A stretch of 64,000 nucleotides of DNA from an uncultured Eubacteriales bacterium (GTDB taxonomy: Bacteria > Bacillota_I > Bacilli_A > RF39 > UBA660). The notes under the pieces were generated by a model. That model did not search any database, was not told the origin of the DNA, and saw only the letters and a program-made list of their open reading frames with translations. The DNA lies in the NCBI GenBank assembly GCA_905188025.1, contig CAJJKI010000003.1, positions 1-64,000 on the forward strand. The letters are read 5' to 3'. Positions 43,647 to 52,246 of this stretch are shown here, in pieces. The position numbers and the translations under genes were made by a program. The stretch's first letter is position 1. The number at the start of each line of letters is the position of its first letter.

Positions 43647-43675
43647 TTTACAAACGTATGTTCATATAATATATT
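43647..43675 (+). promoter_or_regulatory. promoter with LexA/DinR-box-like operator
   Basis: -35 TTTACA (43647-43652), 17-bp spacer, -10 TATATT (43670-43675). CAAACGTATGTTCA at 43651-43664 matches the Bacillus LexA box CGAACRNRYGTTYC except at the second and last positions. No ORF starts within the next 200 bases. Confidence 0.45.
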
Positions 43676-43966
43676 GTTAGAGGTAATATAAATAAATATT
43701 AAATTGTAATTAGAACAAAATAGATGATGAATTAATTTTTTTATTCAAAGAGTAAGGATGGTGTTACTATTAGAAGTTATATAGAGAAAAGTGGCGGAAA
43801 TTTCTAAGTAAAAAAAATTCATTATTTTGAAGTAGTTAGGAAAAATTTTTTTCTTTTGTTTTAATTTAAAATTGTTTTACAAAGATTATTATGTAAACTA
43901 GGATACATATAGTTAATTAGTTTGTAAAATTAAGAATTATATGATAAAATTGTGTTGGTGAAAGAA

Positions 43967-44359
43967 ATGGACACAAGAAACATTAATGTCATTACTTTAG
44001 CATATTTAGGGGATGCAATATATGAAGTATATATTAGAAAATATCTAATTGAAAAAGGAATTGCTTTAGTAGAAGATTTACAAAAAGAAGCTGTTAAATA
44101 TGTATCTGCTAAAGGACAAAGCAAAATATTAAAAAAATTAGAGGAAGATAACTTTTTAAGTGAAGAAGAGATGAATGTTGTAAAGAGAGGAAGAAATTAT
44201 AAGAGAGGAAATCATCCAAGGAATACAGATATAATTACTTATAAGAATTCTACTGGATTTGAAGCATTGATTGGATACCTTTATTTAGAAGAAAAACGAG
44301 AACGATTAGAAGAAATTATTGATAAGATTTTGGAGGATGAAAATGAAAAAGATAATTAG
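43967..44359 (+). CDS. mrnC: Mini-ribonuclease III
   Basis: 130 aa from ATG 43967 (GGTGA 6-7 bases upstream); GTG 43952 is an alternative. Catalytic-domain-only RNase III: LAYLGDAIYEVYIR (signature), KAVKYVSAKGQSK-like helix, RGRNYKRG, NSTGFEALIGYLYL. Matures 23S rRNA ends. First gene of mrnC-rhodanese-rlmB-sigH. Confidence 0.94.
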   Translation: MDTRNINVITLAYLGDAIYEVYIRKYLIEKGIALVEDLQKEAVKYVSAKGQSKILKKLEEDNFLSEEEMNVVKRGRNYKRGNHPRNTDIITYKNSTGFEALIGYLYLEEKRERLEEIIDKILEDENEKDN

Positions 44360-44696
44360 TTTATTGATTATATGTTTATTAATTACTGGGTGTGGAGTTA
44401 AATATCAGACAATTGATTCTAATAAAGCGATGGATATTATTAATAGTGAAGGAGCTATAATTATCGATGTTAGAGAAAAAGATGAATATGATGGGGGACA
44501 TATTGCTAATGCTGTAAATATACCACTTAGTGAAATTAATGGAATTAATTATGATAAAGAGACAAATATTATTGTATATTGTGCTACTGGTATTAGAAGT
44601 AGTGAGGCAGCTAAAGAGCTAAAAGATATGGGATACTCTAAGATATATAATCTTGATGGGGGATTATTAAACTGGGGTTTTGAATTGGAGGAATAA
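44343..44696 (+). CDS. rhodanese-domain lipoprotein
   Basis: 117 aa from ATG 44343, 6 bases after GGAGG. Signal peptide with lipobox LITGC (Cys at about 16), then one rhodanese domain: IIDVREKDEYDGGHI and the active-site loop VYCATGIRSSEAA with catalytic Cys. It likely transfers sulfur or handles thiols on the outer membrane face. Overlaps mrnC by 17 bases. An unusual member of this operon. Confidence 0.88.
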   Translation: MKKIISLLIICLLITGCGVKYQTIDSNKAMDIINSEGAIIIDVREKDEYDGGHIANAVNIPLSEINGINYDKETNIIVYCATGIRSSEAAKELKDMGYSKIYNLDGGLLNWGFELEE

Positions 44697-44697
44697 A

Positions 44698-45402
44698 ATG
44701 TATATATATGGAAAGAATGTAGCTAGAGAGAAAATTAATAGTGGAGAGAAGATTAATAAAATCTTTTTAGCAGATAAATTTAATGATAGAGAATTAATGA
44801 GTTTAATTAGAGAGAAGAAGATTAAGTATAATATTGTTCCTAATAAATATCTAGATAGTAAGGTAGATGGACTTCATCAAGGGATAATATTAGAAGTAGA
44901 TGACGTAGAGACATATGATCTTAATTATTTAAATAAGATCAAGAAAAATAAGCCAATATTGGTAATGTTAGATCATTTGGAAGATCCACATAATTTTGGA
45001 GCAATCATTAGAACTTGTGAAGCTCTTGGTATTGATGGGATAATTATTCCTAATGATAGAAATGTAGGGGTTAACGCTACTGTAGTTAAGACTAGTGCTG
45101 GAGCAATATATAATATGCCTATTATTAGAGTGGCTAATTTAGGAGCTACTATGAGAAAACTTAAAGACATGGGATATTGGCTAGTTGGTACAGATATGGA
45201 TGGAGAAAATTATACACAAATAGATTATAATATGCCAGTATGTTTAGTGATAGGTAATGAAGGCAAAGGAATGGGAAAAGTTATTAGAGATAATTGTGAC
45301 TATATTGCTAAAATTCCTATGATAGGAAAAATTAATAGTTTGAATGCTTCAGTATCTTGTGGAATAGTATTAGCACAAATTGTTAATAGTAGGAGTTTAT
45401 AA
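44698..45402 (+). CDS. rlmB: 23S rRNA (guanosine(2251)-2'-O)-methyltransferase
   Basis: 234 aa from ATG 44698, 6-7 bases after GGAGG. Small substrate-binding N domain (about 1-70), then the SPOUT knot: LDHLEDPHNFGAIIRTCEALG, NVGVNATVVKTSAGA and VIGNEGKGM...NSLNASVSCGIVLAQ. 1-base overlap with the sigma factor gene. The Bacillus neighbour yacP is missing. Confidence 0.94.
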   Translation: MYIYGKNVAREKINSGEKINKIFLADKFNDRELMSLIREKKIKYNIVPNKYLDSKVDGLHQGIILEVDDVETYDLNYLNKIKKNKPILVMLDHLEDPHNFGAIIRTCEALGIDGIIIPNDRNVGVNATVVKTSAGAIYNMPIIRVANLGATMRKLKDMGYWLVGTDMDGENYTQIDYNMPVCLVIGNEGKGMGKVIRDNCDYIAKIPMIGKINSLNASVSCGIVLAQIVNSRSL

Positions 45403-45983
45403 TGGAAAATAATGATTATGAATTAATAGCTTTAGCACAAGAAAATAATGAAGATGCTATTAATATTATTTATCAAAAATATAAGCCATTAATTGTTAAG
45501 AAAAGTAAAACTGCTTTTTTACAAGCTACTCATCATGGAATAGAGATTAATGATATAATACAAGAGGGATATATTGGATTAGATGAAGCAATAAGAAACT
45601 TTTCACAAGATGATACAGCGTCATTTTATACTTTTGCTAGTTTATGTATAGAGAGAAAGATTAATAACTATGTGAGAAGAGTTACTCAAAATAAAAATAG
45701 ATTACTTAATGAAGCAGTAGCTTTAGATGAAGGATTAGAAAATATAGTTAGTGATAATACTAATATTGAGAAAGCTTTTATTTCTCGTGATAATGAAAAA
45801 GATTTTGTTAAAAAAATAAAAGAACAGTTAACTAGTTTTGAAGAAGAAGTATTTGAAATGAGAATTAATGATTATACTTTTGAAGAAATTGCTAATACTT
45901 TAAATAAAGATATTAAATCAATATATAATACTTTTCAAAGGATTAGACAAAAGATTAAAAAAATTATGGAAATTGATGACTAA
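45402..45983 (+). CDS. sigH: SigH-type sigma-70 family factor
   Basis: 193 aa. Region 2 near 45-90: INDIIQEGYIGLDEAIRNF and FYTFASLCIERKINNYVRR. Region 4 HTH at the C-terminus: DYTFEEIANTLNKDIKSIYNTFQRIRQKIKK. Size, domain order and position after mrnC-rlmB match the transition-state/early sporulation factor SigH of Bacillus. Homology to the branch of SigH is inferred mainly from synteny. Confidence 0.85.
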   Translation: MENNDYELIALAQENNEDAINIIYQKYKPLIVKKSKTAFLQATHHGIEINDIIQEGYIGLDEAIRNFSQDDTASFYTFASLCIERKINNYVRRVTQNKNRLLNEAVALDEGLENIVSDNTNIEKAFISRDNEKDFVKKIKEQLTSFEEEVFEMRINDYTFEEIANTLNKDIKSIYNTFQRIRQKIKKIMEIDD

Positions 45984-46036
45984 GTTAGTTGTCTTTTTTT
46001 AAAAAATAGATATAATAGATATTTAGGAGTGATTTT

Positions 46037-48850
46037 ATGGATAAGATAATTGTTAAGGGAGCTAGAGTTAATAATCTTAAAAATATTGATATTGAGTTAC
46101 CTAAAAATAAATTAATAGTTATGACTGGAGTATCTGGATCTGGCAAAAGTAGTTTAGCTTTTGATACGATATATGCTGAAGGGGAAAGAAGATATATTGA
46201 GAGTTTAAGTGCTTATGCAAGACAGTTTTTAGGTGGTAGTGAAAAGCCAGACGTTGACTCTATAGATGGATTATCTCCTTCAATTAGTATTGATCAGAAA
46301 AGTACTAATAAAAATCCTAGATCTACTGTTGGTACTATTACAGAAATATATGATTACTTAAGACTTTTATATGCTAGAGTGGGTGTTCCTTATTGCCCTA
46401 GACATCATGAACCTATAACTAGACAAAGTATTGAAGAGATGACTAATAAAGTATTAGAAATACAAAGTGGTACTAAGATTATGGTAATGGCACCAGTAGT
46501 TAAAGGAGAGAAAGGTACACATAAAGATACTTTAGAACAACTTAGAAAAGATGGATATATTAGATGCAAAATAGATGGTGAAATTAGAGAATTAACAGAA
46601 AATATTGAATTAGAAAAAAATAAGAAACATACTATACTAGTTATTGTTGATAGATTAATTGTTAAAGATGAGATAAGAACTAGATTATATGATTCTATTG
46701 AAACTGCTTCAAAGCTAGCTCATGGAAAAATCATTATCGATTTACCTGATGAAGAGAAAGAGATGCTTATGAGTGAAGATTTTGCTTGTCCTTATTGTGA
46801 TTTTTCATTATTAGAATTAGAGCCTAGAATATTTTCTTTTAATGCTCCCTATGGGGCTTGTCCTGATTGTAAAGGTTTAGGAGTTAAGTATAATCTAGAT
46901 ATTGATTTAGTTATTCCTGATAGAAATTTATCTATTAATGAAGGAGCTATTAAACCTTTTAGTATAGATGATGATAATATTAATAGAACTCAGTTAGATA
47001 CAGTAGCTAAATATTATGATATAGATTTAAATAAAAAAATTAAGGATTTAGAGAAAGAGAAATTAGATATTATTTTATATGGTTCTCCTGATATAATGGA
47101 GTTTAAATATACTTCTAAGAATGGTAATACAAGAAATTCTAAAGATTATTTTGAGGGAGTTATAACTAATTTAGAGAGAAGATATGTTGAGACTAAGAGT
47201 AGTTGGATTAGGGAATGGATAGAGCTTTATATGAGAGAAAGTGTTTGTCCTACTTGCAATGGGGCTAGACTTGGTGAAGCAGCTTTATCTGTACTTATTA
47301 ATAAGAAAAACATTTATGAAGTATCTTCATTATCAATTAGAGAACTTAAAGAGTTTATTAATGGGCTTAAATTGTCTCCGGAAAAGAAAGAAATTGCAGC
47401 TTTATTAATTAAAGAGATAGATAATAGATTAGATTTCTTGATAAATGTTGGATTGGAGTACTTAACTTTAAGTAGAACTGCTGGTACTTTATCTGGTGGA
47501 GAAAGCCAAAGAATTAGGTTGGCTACTCAAATTGGATCTAAATTAACTGGAGTACTTTATGTACTTGATGAACCTAGTATTGGATTGCATCAGAAGGATA
47601 ATCAAAAGTTAATTAATTCATTACTTGAAATGAGAGATTTGGGAAATACTTTAATAGTTGTAGAACATGATACTGATACTATGTTAGCTGCTGATTATTT
47701 AGTAGATATTGGGCCATTAGCTGGAGAACATGGTGGACATGTAGTGGCGGCTGGAACACCTCAAGAAGTTATGGCTAATGAGAATAGTATTACTGGACAA
47801 TATTTATCTGGTAAGAGAAAGATACAGGTACCTGAGAAGAGAAGAAAAGGTAATGGAAAGTTTGTTAAAATAATGGGAGCTAAAGAAAATAACTTAAAGA
47901 ATATTAATGTAGCTTTTCCACTTGGTACTTTTACTTGTGTTACTGGGGTATCTGGATCTGGTAAGAGTAGTTTAGTTAACGAGATCTTATATAAGACTTT
48001 AGCTAGTAATTTATATACTTCTAAGGAAAGACCAGGTAAATGTAGAGAAGTTAAGGGTATTGATGAGATAGATAAAGTTGTACTTATTACACAAAATCCT
48101 ATAGGTAGAACTCCTAGAAGTAATCCAGCTACTTATGTAGGGGTATTTGATGATATTAGAGATATTTTTGCAGAGACTAAGGAAGCTAAAATTAAAGGAT
48201 ATGATAAGAGTAGATTTAGTTTTAATGTTAAGGGTGGTAGATGTGAAGCTTGTTGGGGAGACGGTGTAAAGAAAATTGAGATGCACTTTTTACCTGACGT
48301 GTATGTTCCTTGTGACGTTTGTCATGGTACGAGATATAATAAAGAAACACTTTCTATCAAATATAAGGGTAAAAACATTTATGACGTACTAGAGATGAGA
48401 GTAGATGAATTAATTGAATTTTTTGAGAATCATCCAAAGGTTGTTCATAAGCTTAAAACTCTTCAAGACGTAGGACTTGGATATATCAAGATAGGTCAAA
48501 GTGCTCCGACTTTATCTGGTGGAGAGGCTGCAAGAGTGAAATTGGCTAAAGAATTGCAAAAAAAGCCTACTGGTAAGAGTATGTTTATATTAGACGAACC
48601 TACTACAGGACTTCATTCATATGATATTGAGAAACTATTAACTATATTAAATAGAATTGTTGATAATGGAGATACTGTTGTGGTTATTGAGCATAATCTT
48701 GACGTGATCAAGGTAGCAGATCATATTATTGATTTAGGGCCTGATGGTGGTAGCTTTGGAGGTAAGGTAGTAATTACTGGTACTCCTGAAGAAGTTGCTA
48801 AGTGCAAGGATAGTTATACAGGGCAATTCTTGAAGGATTATTTGAAGTAA
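46037..48850 (+). CDS. uvrA: excinuclease ABC subunit A
   Basis: 937 aa nucleotide-excision-repair damage sensor. Two ABC ATPase halves with Walker A GVSGSGKSS near residues 31 and 641, signature LSGGE in both, zinc fingers CPYC...CPDC and CEACWGDG...CDVCHG. UvrB and UvrC are not adjacent. The upstream region does not show a clear LexA box. Confidence 0.97.
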   Translation: MDKIIVKGARVNNLKNIDIELPKNKLIVMTGVSGSGKSSLAFDTIYAEGERRYIESLSAYARQFLGGSEKPDVDSIDGLSPSISIDQKSTNKNPRSTVGTITEIYDYLRLLYARVGVPYCPRHHEPITRQSIEEMTNKVLEIQSGTKIMVMAPVVKGEKGTHKDTLEQLRKDGYIRCKIDGEIRELTENIELEKNKKHTILVIVDRLIVKDEIRTRLYDSIETASKLAHGKIIIDLPDEEKEMLMSEDFACPYCDFSLLELEPRIFSFNAPYGACPDCKGLGVKYNLDIDLVIPDRNLSINEGAIKPFSIDDDNINRTQLDTVAKYYDIDLNKKIKDLEKEKLDIILYGSPDIMEFKYTSKNGNTRNSKDYFEGVITNLERRYVETKSSWIREWIELYMRESVCPTCNGARLGEAALSVLINKKNIYEVSSLSIRELKEFINGLKLSPEKKEIAALLIKEIDNRLDFLINVGLEYLTLSRTAGTLSGGESQRIRLATQIGSKLTGVLYVLDEPSIGLHQKDNQKLINSLLEMRDLGNTLIVVEHDTDTMLAADYLVDIGPLAGEHGGHVVAAGTPQEVMANENSITGQYLSGKRKIQVPEKRRKGNGKFVKIMGAKENNLKNINVAFPLGTFTCVTGVSGSGKSSLVNEILYKTLASNLYTSKERPGKCREVKGIDEIDKVVLITQNPIGRTPRSNPATYVGVFDDIRDIFAETKEAKIKGYDKSRFSFNVKGGRCEACWGDGVKKIEMHFLPDVYVPCDVCHGTRYNKETLSIKYKGKNIYDVLEMRVDELIEFFENHPKVVHKLKTLQDVGLGYIKIGQSAPTLSGGEAARVKLAKELQKKPTGKSMFILDEPTTGLHSYDIEKLLTILNRIVDNGDTVVVIEHNLDVIKVADHIIDLGPDGGSFGGKVVITGTPEEVAKCKDSYTGQFLKDYLK

Positions 48851-48910
48851 ATATATTATAAAACTTAAAAATAAAGTTATAAGGAAAACAATAAAATGTT
48901 TTCTTTTTTT

Positions 48911-48938
48911 GAATATATTATAAATAATGACATATCTT
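48911..48938 (+). promoter_or_regulatory. putative sigma-E type promoter of spoIVA
   Basis: GAATATA (48911-48917), 13-bp spacer, CATATCTT (48931-48938), close to the sigma-E pattern ATA...CATAcaaT, 20 bases before the start codon. Inferred from pattern and from spoIVA being mother-cell expressed in Bacillus. Confidence 0.45.
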
Positions 48939-48958
48939 TTATTGAAGAGAGGGAAATT

Positions 48959-50428
48959 ATGGAAAAAATAGATGTTATTAAAAATATTGCTAAAAGAACA
49001 GGTGGAGATATTTATTTAGGTGTTGTAGGTGCTGTAAGAACTGGTAAATCCACTTTTATTCGTAGATTTATGGAAAATTTAGTAATTCCAAATATTCAGG
49101 ATGAATTTGAAAAGAAAAGGGCTTTAGATGAATTACCACAGGCTGCTAATGGGAAAATGATTATGACTACAGAGCCAAAATTTGTACCTGCTAATGCTGC
49201 TAAAATAATGATTGATGAATTTTCTGCTAATATTAAGATGATTGACTGTGTAGGTTATGTTATTAATGATGCTAAGGGTGTTGATGATGAGAATGGTCCT
49301 AGATATGTTATGACTCCTTGGTATAGTGAACCTATTCCTTTTGTAGAAGCAGCGGAAATTGGTACAGAGAAGGTTATTAAGGATCATTCTACTATTGGTA
49401 TTGTAGTTACTACTGATGGATCTTTTGGGGAATTTAAGAGGGAAGACTATTTAGAGGCTGAAGAGACAGTTATTAATGAACTTAAAGAGATAGGAAAGCC
49501 TTATATAGTGCTTCTTAATACGACGAATCCAGCTGGTAATGAGGCTGTTAAGTTAACTGAAGAATTAAAGAATAAATATATGGTACCGGTTTTACCAATT
49601 AATGTGGAATTAATGCAAGAAAGAGATATGTATAATATTTTAAGAGAGGCTTTATATGAATTTCCAGTAGTGGAAGTTAAGGTTAATATTCCTGATTGGA
49701 TTTCAGTACTTACTCCTAATCATTATATTAAGAAAACATATATCGAGAAGATTAAAGAGAGTGTTTTAACTATTGATAAGATTAGAGACGTAGAATCAAT
49801 AACTAATTATTTTAGTGATTGTGAGTATATTGAGAAGGCTTATTTATCAGATGTTGATACTGCTACTGGAGAGGTAACTATTAATTTATCAGCACCAAAT
49901 GGATTATATAATCAGGTACTTAAAGAAATAATGAATATTGATATAAATACGAAGGCTGATTTATTAAGATTATTCCAAGAGTTTAATGAGACTAAAAAAG
50001 AGTATGATCAAATTAAGGTGGCTCTTAAGACGGTTAAACAAACTGGTTATGGTATAGCAGCGCCAACACTTGATGATATGAAGTTAGAAACGCCAGAAAT
50101 CATTAAACAAGGAAGCCGTTATGGAATAAAACTCAAGGCTAAAGCTCCTTCAATACATATGATTAAAGTTGACGTAGAATCAACATTTGAACCAATCATA
50201 GGTAGTGAAATGCAAAGTAAGGAATTAATTAATTATTTAACAGATACTAATAAAAATAATGACATATGGAAGAGTGAAATATTTGGTAGAAGTTTAGACG
50301 TAATTGTTCAAGAAGGAATACAAGCAAAATTAGCAATGATGCCTGATTCAGTAAGATATAAGTTATGTCAAACATTAACAAAGATAATTAATAAAGGTAG
50401 CTCTACAATGATAGCTATTGTTATATAG
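48959..50428 (+). CDS. spoIVA: stage IV sporulation protein A
   Basis: 489 aa from ATG 48959 (GAGAGGGA upstream); an earlier in-frame ATG adds 21 unrelated residues. Near-diagnostic similarity throughout: RTGGDIYLGVVGAVRTGKSTF (split here as Walker A GAVRTGKST), DELPQAANGK, TTEPKFVP, DCVGYVINDAKG, EEPIPF-like EPIPFVEAAEIGT, KQTGYGIAAPTLDDM, QGSRYGIKLKAKAPSIHMIK. ATPase that polymerises on the forespore surface as the coat base. Confidence 0.97.
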   Translation: MEKIDVIKNIAKRTGGDIYLGVVGAVRTGKSTFIRRFMENLVIPNIQDEFEKKRALDELPQAANGKMIMTTEPKFVPANAAKIMIDEFSANIKMIDCVGYVINDAKGVDDENGPRYVMTPWYSEPIPFVEAAEIGTEKVIKDHSTIGIVVTTDGSFGEFKREDYLEAEETVINELKEIGKPYIVLLNTTNPAGNEAVKLTEELKNKYMVPVLPINVELMQERDMYNILREALYEFPVVEVKVNIPDWISVLTPNHYIKKTYIEKIKESVLTIDKIRDVESITNYFSDCEYIEKAYLSDVDTATGEVTINLSAPNGLYNQVLKEIMNIDINTKADLLRLFQEFNETKKEYDQIKVALKTVKQTGYGIAAPTLDDMKLETPEIIKQGSRYGIKLKAKAPSIHMIKVDVESTFEPIIGSEMQSKELINYLTDTNKNNDIWKSEIFGRSLDVIVQEGIQAKLAMMPDSVRYKLCQTLTKIINKGSSTMIAIVI

Positions 50429-50450
50429 ACATTTTTTTGTAAAACACTTT

Positions 50451-50482
50451 AAAAAAAGAGACTTTTTATAGTCTTTTTTTTG
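50451..50482 (+). terminator. terminator after spoIVA
   Basis: AAAAGAGACT / AGTCTTTTTT-type stem with loop TTTTAT, then T-run. Confidence 0.7.
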
Positions 50483-50490
50483 CTAAACTA

Positions 50491-50519
50491 TTGATTTTAA
50501 AGTTAATTCATGATATTGT
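50491..50519 (+). promoter_or_regulatory. promoter of hup
   Basis: -35 TTGATT (50491-50496), 17-bp spacer, extended -10 TGATATTGT (TATTGT at 50514-50519). Confidence 0.6.
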
Positions 50520-50574
50520 ATTGTTGTAAGCATAGATAATTCTTGCTTAAAATAGAAAATGGAGGTAATTAAAA

Positions 50575-50847
50575 ATGACAAAAGCATGTTTAGTTGAATA
50601 CATTGCTGAAAATGCTGACTTAACAAAGGCTGATGCTACTAGAGCATTAGAAGCTATGTTAGCAGGTGTTGAAAAAGGATTAAAAGAGGAAGGAAAAGTT
50701 ACTTTAGTTGGCTTTGGTACTTTCACTGCTAAAAAGAGAGATGCTAGAACTGGTAGAAATCCTCAAACAGGAGAAGAAGTTAAAATTGCTGCTAGAGTAG
50801 TTCCTGGTTTCAAAGCTGGAAACAAATTAAAAGATGCTTTAAATTAG
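50575..50847 (+). CDS. hup: HU DNA-binding protein
   Basis: 90 aa histone-like protein. GFGTFTAKKRDARTGRNPQTGE is the DNA-bending arm; ends GNKLKDALN. Own promoter, AGG-AGGT site and terminator. Confidence 0.96.
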   Translation: MTKACLVEYIAENADLTKADATRALEAMLAGVEKGLKEEGKVTLVGFGTFTAKKRDARTGRNPQTGEEVKIAARVVPGFKAGNKLKDALN

Positions 50848-50860
50848 TCTTTTATAAATA

Positions 50861-50893
50861 AAAACAGTCAATGATTAAGTTTGACTGTTTTTT
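50861..50893. terminator. bidirectional terminator hup / S24 regulator
   Basis: AAAACAGTCAA / TTGACTGTTTT stem with 9-base loop and T-run; lies between two convergent genes. Confidence 0.8.
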
Positions 50894-50899
50894 ATTATA

Positions 50900-51565
50900 T
50901 TATTTTACTTCACGATGAATAGCTACTACTTTACCTAGAATCATATCTGATGAGATGATATTTACATTAACACTTGGATATTTAGGATTCATAGCTTGTA
51001 ATATTATTCCTTTAGGATATTTATATAATTTTCTTACTGATAATATATTACTTTTAGTGGCTATTACTATATCATCACCATTCTTGTAGTCTTCTTGTTT
51101 TTCAAAAAATATTTTATCATTTTTTAAATAATATGGTGACATAGAATCATCTAATATTTTAATAGATAGTTCAGATTTACCTACTAAGGGTTCATAGTTG
51201 GCATTTTTATAAGTATTGATAATCTTTTCGTTTTTAGTAGTTAAATTTTTATCAGCTCTACTACTAGTAACATAGTTTTTTACAAATTTATTTTCAAGGG
51301 TCTTTTTCTCTTCTGGAGTAGTAGTTACTTCATTTAAGATAGAGGTATCAATATTGAAAATATTACATATTTCAAAGAAAAGATCATAAGGGATATTTAA
51401 TAATCCACTTTCATATTTATGTAATGTTTGACGATTTTTTTGATGATTTAGGGCAGCAGATAAATCTTCAAGGGAATAGTTATATTTTTGACGATTCTCT
51501 TTAATTAATTTACCTACAAAGGGCTTTAATTCATCACTTATTAATTCTTTTTTTCTTGTTCTCAT
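50900..51565 (-). CDS. XRE-HTH regulator with S24 (LexA/CI-type) peptidase domain
   Basis: 221 aa. HTH at about 15-70 (IKENRQKYNYSLEDLSAAL, QTLHKYESGLLNIP), linker, then the S24 fold with catalytic Ser141 in DDSMSP and Lys179 in SVRKLYK, and AMNPKYPS. Such repressors self-cleave under SOS or respond to other signals. The usual Ala-Gly cleavage site is not clear (LVGK at about 127-130). Third gene after two VUT transporters. Confidence 0.85.
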   Translation of the reverse strand: MRTRKKELISDELKPFVGKLIKENRQKYNYSLEDLSAALNHQKNRQTLHKYESGLLNIPYDLFFEICNIFNIDTSILNEVTTTPEEKKTLENKFVKNYVTSSRADKNLTTKNEKIINTYKNANYEPLVGKSELSIKILDDSMSPYYLKNDKIFFEKQEDYKNGDDIVIATKSNILSVRKLYKYPKGIILQAMNPKYPSVNVNIISSDMILGKVVAIHREVK

Positions 51566-51583
51566 AGTAATACATACTCCTTA

Positions 51584-52246
51584 CTAACTATTTTTATTGG
51601 CAATATATAGAGGAATGGTTCCTAATAGACCAATAATTGTTTTTATCATATATCTAAATACTAAGCATAACATTAAATCTACTAATTCATAATCAAATAG
51701 GAATGCTATTAAGGTAAATAGAACATTATCTAGTAATTCTATTATGATTATTGAGAAGATATTACTTAATATTATTTTATTTTGTAATCTTTTGATGAGA
51801 TAATATATTTTACTACTTAGATAAGTAGATATAAGCGTAGATATTATTAGAGCTAAATAAATTCTTAGATTATATTTGAAGATACTATCATATGATTTAT
51901 TGGCCATTTCATTAAATTTACTGCTTTTGATTAGGCCAGATAGATTTAAGAAACAGCAACTTACTAAGGCAGTTATGAGAATTAGGCTTAGGTAAGTTTT
52001 TAGCTCTTCAGGGCCTCTTTTTTGAGTGATAAGGTTTCCTGCTACGATGATAGAAATACTTGTTGCAAAGCCTATTGGTACCGTAACACTCATGATATCT
52101 ATTTGTTTTAGGCTCATGATGCAAGCGGCAAAGGTAGCTATAATACCATATACATAGAGACCATCTGTTTTATATTTTTTATATAATACTAACATTGATA
52201 TATAACACACTAACATTTCTAGAATAATTAAAATTATATTTCTCAT
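51584..52246 (-). CDS. VUT-family (queuosine precursor transporter-like) membrane protein, copy 1
   Basis: 220 aa, six hydrophobic segments. The blocks CIMSLKQIDIMSVTVPIGFA and NLITQKRGPEE and the late IELLDNVLFTLIAF segment fit the VUT_1/YhhQ family, which imports queuine-type precursors. Substrate unproven. Overlaps copy 2 by ATGA and precedes the S24 regulator. Confidence 0.75.
   Translation of the reverse strand: MRNIILIILEMLVCYISMLVLYKKYKTDGLYVYGIIATFAACIMSLKQIDIMSVTVPIGFATSISIIVAGNLITQKRGPEELKTYLSLILITALVSCCFLNLSGLIKSSKFNEMANKSYDSIFKYNLRIYLALIISTLISTYLSSKIYYLIKRLQNKIILSNIFSIIIIELLDNVLFTLIAFLFDYELVDLMLCLVFRYMIKTIIGLLGTIPLYIANKNS

Larger units (their letters stand above)
43441..43966. 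other. 526-base gene-free interval
   Basis: Only very short frames occur. It holds a two-hairpin terminator-like element (43516-43573) and an isolated promoter with an overlapping LexA-like palindrome (43647-43675). The fragment at about 43753-43815 (SKSKDGVTIRSYIEKSGGNF then stop) has coding-like composition but no start, possibly a gene remnant. Confidence 0.5.

Noticed and set aside
43753..43815. Possible small peptide SKSKDGVTIRSYIEKSGGNF
   Set aside because: No start codon in frame after the upstream stop and no conserved signal; kept only as a possible remnant.
48896..48958. Longer N-terminus for SpoIVA
   Set aside because: The added 21 residues are unlike any SpoIVA, and the ribosome site GAGAGGGA is placed correctly for ATG 48959.
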